The position numbers and the translations under genes are program-made. This document shows, one piece after another, positions 1-5,105 of a DNA stretch of 6,412 nt. A model generated the notes under the pieces. It was not told the origin of the DNA and did no database searches. It worked only from the letters and a program-made list of their open reading frames with translations. The DNA comes from Desulfobacterales bacterium (GTDB lineage: Bacteria > Desulfobacterota > Desulfobacteria > Desulfobacterales > C00003060): the NCBI GenBank assembly GCA_030668505.1, contig DAOUTV010000107.1:1-6412 (forward strand), written 5' to 3'. Positions within the stretch are counted from its first letter, which is position 1, and each line of letters starts with the position of its first letter.

Positions 1-129
1 AAACCCAAAACCTTTCCCTTCAATAATATTGACTTTCTCAACGTCACCATAATTGGCAAACAGTTCTCCCAACTCATCATTAGTTACGGAATTGCTGAGA
101 TTTCCGACATAAAGTTTCCTGCCTTTCAT
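1..129 (-). CDS. RRM-domain RNA-binding protein (N-terminal part, cut by window edge)
   Basis: The first 43 codons of a minus-strand gene are visible, and the rest lies beyond the left edge. The translation begins MKGRKLYVGNLSNSVTNDEL and reaches KGFGF at the edge. LYVGNL (residues 6-11) is a textbook RNP2 motif. KGFGF (39-43) is the beginning of RNP1, [RK]G[FY][GA][FY], at the usual distance of about 30 residues. This is therefore the first half of an RNA recognition motif, a single-stranded-RNA-binding fold. Bacterial proteins of this type are usually short (about 80-110 residues), carry one RRM, and are often linked to cold or stress responses; that role is family knowledge only. The ATG at 129-127 is preceded by a strong ribosome binding site, AAAGGAG (141-135), five bases away. 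The upstream neighbour, the slipin gene, lies 155 bases away on the same strand. Confidence 0.9.
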   Translation of the reverse strand, partial: MKGRKLYVGNLSNSVTNDELGELFANYGDVEKVNIIEGKGFGF

Positions 130-134
130 AGAAT

Positions 135-141
135 CTCCTTT
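135..141 (-). promoter_or_regulatory. Shine-Dalgarno site of the RRM gene
   Basis: AAAGGAG on the minus strand, five bases before the ATG at 129-127. It fixes the start codon of the RRM protein. Confidence 0.75.
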
Positions 142-284
142 CTTGCTCGTATTAGTTTGCCATTAGAGAGATCACATAAGGATCCTGGCCACGTTAACTC
201 CTTCTCAAGTTTGGCGCCCCTTTTCAACCAATGGTGCACTATTACTCCAGACAATATCTAAGTTCGACCCCTGGAGCCATACCT

Positions 285-1049
285 TCAGTCTTGTTCCGGC
301 TTTTTCTTGTCAACCAGAGAGAGAAAAGGTTTGAAAAGGTCGATGGGGATCGGAAATACAGTTGTGGAATTGCTCTCAGCCGAGATCTCCTGAACTGTCT
401 GCAAATACCGCAATTGTAAGGCCATGGGGTGTTCTTGCATGATGGTAGCAGCCTCTGCCAGCCTGCCGGCTGCCTGAAACTCTCCTTCTGCATTGATGAC
501 CTTGGCCCGTCGCTCTCGCTCTGCCTCCGCCTGCTTGGCCATGGCTCGCTGCATTTCCTTTGGGAGATCGATATGCTTGACCTCCACGGTGGAGACCTTG
601 ATTCCCCATGGATCAGTCTGGCTATCCAGGATCTCCTGAAGCTGAGTGTTTATCTTTTCCCGCTCAGAAAGAAGCTCGTCCAATTCAGCCTGACCGCACA
701 CACTGCGAAGCGTGGTCTGGGCGAGCTGGGATGTGGCATACATGTATTTTTCCACCTCGATAATCGCCTTTACCGGGTCCATGACTCTAAAGTAGATGAC
801 GGCATTCACCTTGAGCGACACATTGTCCCGGGTGATGACGTCCTGAGGCTCCACATCCATGGCAATCAGACGCAGACTCACCTTTACCATCTTGTCAACC
901 ACGGGGATCAAAATGATCAGTCCAGGGCCTTTGGCGCCAATTACCCGCCCCAAACGGAATATGGTCCCCCGTTCATATTCTTTGAGGACCCGTATGGCAG
1001 AGGCCAGAAAGAACAGTAGTAAGATGATACCTGTAATAGTCGTAATCAT
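285..1049 (-). CDS. Slipin / stomatin-like SPFH (prohibitin-homology) membrane protein
   Basis: A complete 254-residue protein of the SPFH/Band 7 superfamily, close to the usual size of bacterial slipins. A single hydrophobic segment (about residues 4-20) anchors it in the cytoplasmic membrane. The SPFH core follows: EYERGTIFRLGRV (24-36), GPGLIILIPVVDK (41-53), the DVEPQDVITRDNVSLKV stretch (65-81) and YFRVMDP (86-92). LDELLSEREKIN (123-134) and WGIKVSTVEVKHIDLP (148-163) are strongly slipin-like. Residues 165-205, rich in Ala, Glu and Arg, form the coiled coil used for ring-like oligomers, and PIPIDLF (234-240) lies near the C-terminus. Slipins organise membrane microdomains and are often operon partners of NfeD-type proteases or OB-fold proteins. 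No NfeD gene is seen on either side here. The ATG at 1049-1047 has a modest GGCGGG site about six bases upstream. A sigma70-like promoter lies at 1195-1223. Confidence 0.93.
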   Translation of the reverse strand: MITTITGIILLLFFLASAIRVLKEYERGTIFRLGRVIGAKGPGLIILIPVVDKMVKVSLRLIAMDVEPQDVITRDNVSLKVNAVIYFRVMDPVKAIIEVEKYMYATSQLAQTTLRSVCGQAELDELLSEREKINTQLQEILDSQTDPWGIKVSTVEVKHIDLPKEMQRAMAKQAEAERERRAKVINAEGEFQAAGRLAEAATIMQEHPMALQLRYLQTVQEISAESNSTTVFPIPIDLFKPFLSLVDKKKPEQD

Positions 1050-1194
1050 AAGACCCGCCTAATGTTAATCTCGAATCTAGCAACAATTTCCCGGTGAAAC
1101 ACAATCTCGCTCAACGTGCTGGTAAAGCACACAACGTCCCTGTTTAAGTAATATTAGAGGGCAAAGTGCTGAGAACTTCCTTTTGGGTGGGGGT

Positions 1195-1223
1195 AGCTTA
1201 GGGGAAAGACGCTCGGTTGTCAA
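1195..1223 (-). promoter_or_regulatory. Sigma70-like promoter for the slipin gene
   Basis: On the minus strand, a perfect -35 hexamer TTGACA (1223-1218) is followed by a 17-base spacer and TAAGCT (1200-1195) as a weaker -10 (TA...T kept). A second TTGACA sits 8 bases upstream (1231-1226), giving a tandem TTGACATATTGACA, but it has no -10 at the right distance. Transcription would start near 1188, leaving a 5' leader of about 140 bases before the slipin ATG. That leader contains a small hairpin, GTGCT-ggtaa-AGCAC (1116-1130). Confidence 0.55.
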
Positions 1224-1310
1224 TATGTCAAAGCGAAAGGCCCGGGACCGCGTCATTCAAAGAGGTAACGCCTTGAAGTAGCAAATTTATTCTCTTAATC
1301 AATCTTTGGT

Positions 1311-1590
1311 AAATCCGAATCTCGAAGCACGAAATCCAAAACAAATACGAATGCACCAAATCCTAAATTCAAAACCAAAGAATATCTTGAAAGGTTCGAA
1401 ATAGATATTACATCAATTCCGGGAATGTTTTGGTCATTTGGTATTCGGATTTTGAAATTGTTTCGAATTTCGACCTGCCCGCAATGCCTTTGCATAGATT
1501 CAGGGTAGTGCCTCAAAGTGAATGTTATTGCCACAGACATTATTCTCTGCTTAAGTACTTTGCATGGCAGGCGGGTATTCGAATTTCGGG
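1311..1590. repeat. AT-rich intergenic repeat region with inverted and direct copies
   Basis: This stretch has no convincing gene and is built of repeated AT-rich words. A perfect 10-base inverted pair is formed by AAATCCGAAT (1311-1320) and ATTCGGATTT (1443-1452). TTCGAATTTCG occurs twice in direct orientation (1462-1472 and 1578-1588). Variants such as 'cgaaatccaaaac' and 'ggttcgaaatag' fill the gaps. From memory, degenerate tracts of this type are scattered between genes in many Desulfobacterota genomes; no search was possible. The 103-residue minus-strand ORF across 1295-1606 is probably an artefact of the low stop density in this repeat. Confidence 0.5.
1473..1576. repeat. REP-like palindrome apparently split by a short insertion
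   Basis: The arms ACCTGCCCGCAATGC (1473-1487) and GCATGGCAGGCGGGT (1562-1576) pair at 12 of 15 positions without gaps. They are 74 bases apart, and within this gap CTTTGCAT occurs at 1488-1495 and again at 1558-1565. Removing one copy together with the 62 bases between (1496-1557) would bring the arms together around a four-base CTTT loop, giving a normal 34-base REP-like hairpin. The simplest reading is an insertion into the loop with an 8-base target duplication. The 62-base insert shows no terminal inverted repeats. Confidence 0.5.
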
Positions 1591-1612
1591 TTTGAACGTG
1601 TTGCAAACACCT

Positions 1613-1630
1613 CTAATTTGGGCAAATTAG
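1613..1630. promoter_or_regulatory. Perfect palindrome upstream of the 1671 gene, possible operator
   Basis: CTAATTTG-GG-CAAATTAG has 8-base arms with two central bases and is perfectly symmetric. A smaller GTGTT-GCA-AACAC palindrome (1598-1610) sits just beside it. The pair lies 40-70 bases before the predicted TTG start at 1671, where a promoter or operator would be expected. A weak promoter, TTGAAC (1592-1597), 16 bases, TAATTT (1614-1619), would overlap the palindrome. There is no T-run, so a terminator is unlikely. A regulator binding here is inference. Confidence 0.35.
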
Positions 1631-1670
1631 AATCTACTTTGACGTTACCGTGTGATGCGTGGGAGTTTTA

Positions 1671-1946
1671 TTGACTGACCAGATCCTAAATGATAACTTC
1701 GACAGGGTTGCAAAGTCCTTTGGGACCGAGCTGGCCCTTGATGCTATCAAAACAAGGAGGCTATCGTTGATGGTTGTTTATTATGAGGATGAGGATGTGA
1801 AAGCCGGGACGAATCCCAAGAAGGTCTACATGGTCATAAATGGTGAAAAGGTGTACATCGATCCTGAGATCGTCAAGAAGTATGATTTGGATAGGCAAAA
1901 AGTCAGCCCGTTTACAGGCAGAAAACTCTATTCAGAGAAAGATTGA
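1671..1946 (+). CDS. Conserved-looking small protein of unknown function
   Basis: This is a 91-residue soluble protein beginning MTDQILNDNFDRVAKSFGTE (TTG start read as Met). I do not recognise the family. The N-terminal half is probably helical (DRVAKSFGTELALDAIKTRR). It is followed by a strand-rich part (LSLMVVYYEDED), then NPKKVYMVINGEKVYIDPE and the ending SPFTGRKLYSEKD. There are no membrane segments, signal peptide or Cys clusters. The start is uncertain. A GTG at 1659 is also in frame, directly after a TGA at 1653-1655, but nothing like a ribosome binding site precedes it. The TTG at 1671 has GGGAG (1661-1665) five bases upstream and is preferred. Codon choice and amino-acid composition look like a real gene. 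It stands alone between repeat regions, so the context gives no clue to its role. Confidence 0.7.
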   Translation: MTDQILNDNFDRVAKSFGTELALDAIKTRRLSLMVVYYEDEDVKAGTNPKKVYMVINGEKVYIDPEIVKKYDLDRQKVSPFTGRKLYSEKD

Positions 1947-2064
1947 AACCTCACATTTCATTGACTTAGCAATTTTTTCAGCCGAAAGTGAGTCGGAGTA
2001 CGGGTGATATTGTTGGGTCATATTAGCGTATATCTTCCACAGAATATTCTTCGGCATCAACTTG

Positions 2065-2126
2065 TTGATACTGGATACTGCTTACTTGATGCTGGATAAA
2101 CGATATGATTTCAAGCATCCAGTATC
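2065..2126. repeat. 'gatactggat' repeat cluster with hairpin potential
   Basis: TTGATACTGGAT (2065-2076) recurs with one change as TTGATGCTGGAT (2086-2097). GATACTGGAT (2067-2076) is matched by a perfect inverted copy, ATCCAGTATC (2117-2126). Such 'tactggatgctggat' clusters are, from memory, common scattered intergenic repeats in Desulfobacterota genomes. The minus-strand ORF running through here (reading ...RYWMLEIISF...) is a by-product of the repeat, not a gene. Around it, 1947-2250 holds no gene I can support. Confidence 0.55.
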
Positions 2127-2250
2127 TGACTGGAATGAAGCATGAGGTCTCGAAATTCTTGAAAAATCGATAAACCAAGAATTTTTCTGAAAGACTATAG
2201 CATTCATTGAGTTTGGTCATACGTGTTGCAAGTGAAAACAGCGAAAACAA

Positions 2251-2428
2251 GGGCTTGCGCAAGAATAACTTGGCAGAATTGGCGCTCAGATTTGGGTTAG
2301 ATTTGGCCGATCCGATTGAGCAAAACCACAGGAATAGCCAGCTATTTCGCGGATTTTGCGAATGAGTATCGGTCAAAGATGGCCTGAAGCTGAGATGCCA
2401 AAATGGTAAGTTGTTTTTGCGCAAGCCC
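2251..2428. repeat. 178-base imperfect palindrome (long hairpin or MITE-like element)
   Basis: The whole segment folds back on itself around a centre between 2339 and 2340 without a single gap. The outer arms, GGGCTTGCGCAA (2251-2262) and TTGCGCAAGCCC (2417-2428), are perfect, and pairing continues to AACTT/AAGTT (2267-2271/2408-2412). Further paired blocks are CTCAG/CTGAG (2285-2289/2390-2394), TTTGGCCGAT against ATCGGTCAAA (2302-2311/2368-2377), and the central AATAGC-CA-GCTATT (2333-2346). Counted by hand, 58 of 89 opposed positions are Watson-Crick and 9 more are G-T, so they would pair as G-U in a plus-strand RNA. Outside the arms is a possible CAAG direct repeat (2247-2250 and 2428-2431) if the ends are taken one base inward. 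It ends 7 bases before the ribosome binding site of the gene at 2448. Confidence 0.75.
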
Positions 2429-2435
2429 AAGGTCC

Positions 2436-2441
2436 GGAGGG
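2436..2441 (+). promoter_or_regulatory. Shine-Dalgarno site deciding the start at 2448
   Basis: GGAGGG is followed by six bases and then ATG at 2448. An in-frame ATG at 2403 lies inside the long palindrome and has no such site, so 2448 is chosen. Confidence 0.7.
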
Positions 2442-2447
2442 TGCTTC

Positions 2448-2690
2448 ATGTTTGAGGAAAAGATACTCGATTACTCATGGGAGCAATTTGACGGAATAAT
2501 CAGAAAGGCGATTGGCACCAACTTTATCTGGAAGATTCGTCCCCGGGATACCGAGACCAACCGCCAGGCGGTAATGGAGTCCATTGAGAGAACGTTGGGA
2601 GAACACAATGGCAGTTTTCCAGGCGAAGGGAATACGTTCATCGAGCCAGAAAAAAGAAAGCTAGCTGCCCAGAAAGGTGAAGGTTCATAG
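2448..2690 (+). CDS. Small hypothetical protein (80 residues)
   Basis: I do not recognise this protein. It starts MFEEKILDYSWEQFDGIIRK and continues GTNFIWKIRPRDTETNRQ. The central part (about residues 38-53) is probably helical, and the C-terminus is charged and likely disordered (EPEKRKLAAQKGEGS). It has no membrane segment, signal peptide, Cys pair or known catalytic motif, and is likely cytoplasmic. The start at 2448 has an excellent ribosome binding site. The longer reading from 2403 would add 15 residues (including MVSCFCASPRSGGCF) encoded partly by the palindrome, and is unlikely. The 178-base palindrome lies directly upstream. If the transcript starts before it, the 5' leader would form a long stem just ahead of the ribosome binding site, so structure-based control of translation is possible. 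The gene is convergent with the small Cys-rich gene at 2807. Confidence 0.65.
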   Translation: MFEEKILDYSWEQFDGIIRKAIGTNFIWKIRPRDTETNRQAVMESIERTLGEHNGSFPGEGNTFIEPEKRKLAAQKGEGS

Positions 2691-2806
2691 TGATGCTTTT
2701 GTTATGACTGTTGCCAACAAAATTACCGTTCTCTCTTTTGGCGATCACGAATTTTATCCCCGGAGTTTTGATCACCCGACTTCTGTCCCTGAGGTCTGCC
2801 TGTGAA

Positions 2807-2992
2807 TTATTCGATGGATTCTTCCTTTTTATCTTGGGAAGGCATTATGTTCTGAGGACCAAAACATTGTGAGATGGGATATTTCTTGTCGCAATCCCAG
2901 CAATAAACTTCCTCTTCACCTTCAGACCATGAGAGGTGTTTGTGCCCGCAGGGGCACTGTCTGGGCTGATCGAATCGTAATTCTCTTTTCAT
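2807..2992 (-). CDS. Small Cys-rich (zinc-ribbon-like) protein
   Basis: A 61-residue minus-strand protein starting MKRELRFDQPRQCPCGHKHL. It has two Cys pairs: CPC (residues 13-15) followed by GHKH, and CWDC near residues 31-34, after an acidic SEGEEEVY stretch. Two pairs about 16 residues apart fit a zinc ribbon, with CxCGHxH as an unusual first knuckle and CxxC as the second. One further Cys lies in SQCF. No function can be named; zinc binding is inferred from the spacing. An in-frame GTG at 3022 would give 71 residues but has no ribosome binding site. The ATG at 2992 has only a weak GAAGAG close by, so the start is unsettled. It is the last member of the minus-strand gene train from the inositol genes and may be co-transcribed. 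No clear terminator is visible in 2691-2806. Confidence 0.7.
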   Translation of the reverse strand: MKRELRFDQPRQCPCGHKHLSWSEGEEEVYCWDCDKKYPISQCFGPQNIMPSQDKKEESIE

Positions 2993-3049
2993 GGCTCTTC
3001 GTATTTTTCGCAGAATTTCCACAGTAACGCCAACATCTAATATCGTCTA

Positions 3050-3163
3050 TCAGTGACATTTCGTGGTGCCAGCATTATTGATTCCCCGGCCACACTTGTC
3101 GTCGGTCATGGTCACCACAGTCTCGCCCTTCTTCAACAAGGACCTATCATCAGAGGGCAGCAT
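3050..3163 (-). CDS. Possible 37-residue small ORF
   Basis: A short open frame beginning ATG at 3163-3161 and ending TGA at 3052-3050 reads MLPSDDRSLLKKGETVVTMT, then DDKCGRGINNAGTTKCH. It fills most of the gap between the HD-hydrolase gene, whose stop is 14 bases before this ATG, and the Cys-rich gene. About 70% of its codons end in G or C, as in the neighbouring real genes. It lacks a good ribosome binding site, so translation would have to be coupled to the gene before it. The frame stays open upstream into the end of the HD gene, so it could also be a frameshifted tail of that gene or a gene remnant. I do not recognise the peptide. Confidence 0.3.
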   Translation of the reverse strand: MLPSDDRSLLKKGETVVTMTDDKCGRGINNAGTTKCH

Positions 3164-3177
3164 ATAAGGACTGTGGT

Positions 3178-3792
3178 TTAACCGCCACTGGAAGAAACCT
3201 CCCCGTGAGAACACGCAGAAGCCTTCCGTATTGCCTCCTTTAGCAGGGCACTGAGTTCAGCATTGTCGTAGGAAAGCATTTGTGCGACCTGCTGCATCCT
3301 CTCAGAAAGCCTGCGGTAACCCCAAACACAACGCTGTAAGACTTCCTTACGAATGTGGCGCTTGTAATAAAGAGGTAGGTTAACCTCAAAGAAAGAGATG
3401 CTATCTGCGTCCTTGATAAGGTCAGCGCGGGGGTCGCCCCCGGTCTCGTGCCGGCGAACAAGCGAGTATACCTCGCTGGCCAGATCCTGCGGTACTCCAC
3501 AATTTTGCATAATCTCCTTGAGAATTCCCGCACTGTTCCGTGCGTGGGCGGCCTTGAAGCCGTCATAGTCAGGAAAATCGGCTTGCTTTACCTTGCGAGC
3601 ATCGAGAGCTCGTTCGATATCGTGTCCCAGTGCGGCAATCTGCAGGGCCTCATCAGCGTCGGGTTTGAGCCTCAGTAGCCAGTCAAGCGTGTTTTCTGCG
3701 TGCCGAGCGTCTTCCGGAACCAAGGACCCGGCCACAACCGCCCTGATCCTTTGCTTCGTGCACTCGATGCTACCTGTGCCCACGACACACAA
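3178..3792 (-). CDS. HD-domain hydrolase, candidate phosphohydrolase of the inositol operon
   Basis: Read from the first possible start this is a 204-residue soluble protein with an HD-superfamily pattern. It shows H31 (RHAENTLDWLL), the H57-D58 pair (ALGHDIERA), H83 (AHARNSAGIL), H115 (VRRHETGGD) and an Asp in KDADSISFFEVN (128-130). These are the expected metal ligands of an HD phosphohydrolase. The nearest family I can suggest is DUF4202-like HD proteins, with low confidence. The gene overlaps the end of the cytidylyltransferase/phosphotransferase gene by about 23 bases, which implies translational coupling and a shared pathway. In DIP-type synthesis the bifunctional enzyme leaves a phosphorylated product that must be dephosphorylated, so this protein is a candidate for that step (inference). 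The start is unclear: TTG at 3792 and GTG at 3783 are both possible, directly after an in-frame TGA, and neither has a strong ribosome binding site. Confidence 0.85.
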   Translation of the reverse strand: MCVVGTGSIECTKQRIRAVVAGSLVPEDARHAENTLDWLLRLKPDADEALQIAALGHDIERALDARKVKQADFPDYDGFKAAHARNSAGILKEIMQNCGVPQDLASEVYSLVRRHETGGDPRADLIKDADSISFFEVNLPLYYKRHIRKEVLQRCVWGYRRLSERMQQVAQMLSYDNAELSALLKEAIRKASACSHGEVSSSGG

Positions 3793-5092
3793 TCACTCTG
3801 CGAACAGTTTCTGTGTTCATCATAGCGGCAATGATTAGCAGAGCCCAAAAAGGCTGGTTGAAGAGGGCACCCAGAAAGATCAGGAATACCCGGATATCGC
3901 GGCCCATGCGCAGGCTCCTGCCGACAGCAATGCGGGCACGCATGAGACTGTCGTGTTTGTCAGCGGTGTAGCTCAGCATGAACGAGCCGATAATCGCCAG
4001 AAAACCTGTAAGGAGGACAATCCCATCAGCTCCCCCGCCAGAGGCATGCCATGTTAGGCCGAACAACAGGAAGGCATCGGCATAGCGGTCCAGTACCGCG
4101 TCGAACCAACCGCCGAAATCGCTTTCACAGAACTTCAGCCGCGCCACCTCGCCGTCGCAGCCGTCTATTATGGAAGCGAACTGGGCAAGCATGCCACCAG
4201 CTAGCAGAGCGGCATAGCCGCCAAGGGCAAAAAGCCCTGCGGCAATGAGGGAACAGAGAAATGAGACCAGCGATATCTGGTCGGGCGTTATTGGTAGTCG
4301 GGTTAGGTGGCGGGAGATCCTTACCGATACTGGACGGTTGATGTACCTGGAAACCGGGCCATCGTTCGGCTTGTCCCGCATTTGGTCCAGCAGGGCGCGG
4401 TCCGCCCTGGCCAGGTCCTTTGGATCATCAACGTCCAGCCAGAACCTGCCTCCGATGTCAAAGACATTCACCTTGCCTTCAGCGGCCAGGCACCGCACAC
4501 CACCTGTCAGGCTGCTATCACCGTGTTTTGCCGCGCTTTGTTCTAACGCCTCAAACAGCGCGGGGGAACAGAGAAAGATACCGGTATCAAAGCCGTTGAA
4601 TGCCCCAAGGCCCTTGCCAATGTCACGCACCTTGCCGTTTTCCGACCTCACCCGGGTGACATCGTCCATGTTGATGAGCGAGTTGGTGGTGTCGGAGTCC
4701 ACGGCCAGGGTGATCTCCCCGTCGGGCAGCGGCTTGCTCGCCAGATCGCGCAGGATGGCAGGATCGAATAGATGATCACCCATTAACAGAGGGAAGGGGC
4801 CGCCCAGGTGTTCCCTGGCCTTGAGCACTGATAGCCCGTTGCCCAGTTCCCAGTCGTGGTTGATGATATGAGTGATTTTTATGCGGCAGCGTCGGGCCAA
4901 GCCGTCCAGGAAATGACGCACACGTTCCCCCTGGTAGCCGCTCGCTACATAAAAATCGTCGATTTCAGCCTGCATGGCGGAGCGGATCACCCGCTCAATG
5001 AGCGGTACTCCCAGGATGGAGATGAGGGGTTTGCTTTTACCCTTCCGCCACAGCCTGCTCCCTTTGCCGGCGGCGATAATCAAGCATTTCAT
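3770..5092 (-). CDS. Bifunctional inositol-1-phosphate cytidylyltransferase / CDP-alcohol phosphotransferase (IPCT/DIPPS-like)
   Basis: A 440-residue two-domain membrane enzyme. Residues 1-235 form a sugar-phosphate-type nucleotidyltransferase. The nucleotide-binding loop is LIIAAGKGSRL (4-14) followed by KPL (21-23), the metal-binding Asp is in MGDHLFD (104-110), and WLDVDDPKDLARAD (218-231) closes the domain. Residues 250-440 form a CDP-alcohol phosphotransferase. NRPVS (252-256) and ITPDQISLVSFL (268-279) lead in. The full signature DxxDGxxAR-x8-GxxxDxxxD is present with D310, D313, G314, A317, R318, G327, D331 and D335. Several hydrophobic segments follow (about 275-305, 338-350, 358-376, 401-425). 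This fusion is known from DIP-synthesising archaea and bacteria, where it makes CDP-inositol and couples it to inositol-1-phosphate. A phospholipid-type acceptor is an alternative. The ATG at 5092 lies 13 bases after the stop of the upstream gene, and its GAGGAAAG ribosome binding site overlaps that TGA. Confidence 0.88.
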   Translation of the reverse strand: MKCLIIAAGKGSRLWRKGKSKPLISILGVPLIERVIRSAMQAEIDDFYVASGYQGERVRHFLDGLARRCRIKITHIINHDWELGNGLSVLKAREHLGGPFPLLMGDHLFDPAILRDLASKPLPDGEITLAVDSDTTNSLINMDDVTRVRSENGKVRDIGKGLGAFNGFDTGIFLCSPALFEALEQSAAKHGDSSLTGGVRCLAAEGKVNVFDIGGRFWLDVDDPKDLARADRALLDQMRDKPNDGPVSRYINRPVSVRISRHLTRLPITPDQISLVSFLCSLIAAGLFALGGYAALLAGGMLAQFASIIDGCDGEVARLKFCESDFGGWFDAVLDRYADAFLLFGLTWHASGGGADGIVLLTGFLAIIGSFMLSYTADKHDSLMRARIAVGRSLRMGRDIRVFLIFLGALFNQPFWALLIIAAMMNTETVRRVIVCRGHR

Positions 5093-5105
5093 CCGGCTTC
5101 TTTCC

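Noticed and set aside
245..276. CTCCAG / CTGGAG inverted pair after the slipin stop as a terminator
   Set aside because: The stem has only six pairs with a 20-base loop and no T-run.
429..1019. A 196-residue plus-strand ORF
   Set aside because: It is antisense to the slipin gene, whose protein matches a known family over its whole length.
1295..1606. A 103-residue minus-strand ORF
   Set aside because: It is fully inside AT-rich repeats, and its apparent peptide follows the repeat words, including the split REP-like palindrome.
2153..2184. A hairpin AAATTCTTG / CAAGAATTT as a terminator
   Set aside because: The stem is AT-only apart from two pairs, the loop is 14 bases, and no gene ends just before it.
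1947..2250. A CRISPR-like or tandem repeat array
   Set aside because: The copies are few, unevenly spaced and differ in sequence, so this is not an array.
2023..2430. A 135-residue minus-strand ORF
   Set aside because: It runs through the 'gatactggat' repeats and the long palindrome, has a composition rich in Phe, Ser and Tyr without domain features, and overlaps no supporting ribosome binding site.
4245..4775. A 176-residue plus-strand ORF
   Set aside because: It is antisense to the IPCT/DIPPS-like gene and is a shadow of its GC-rich codons.
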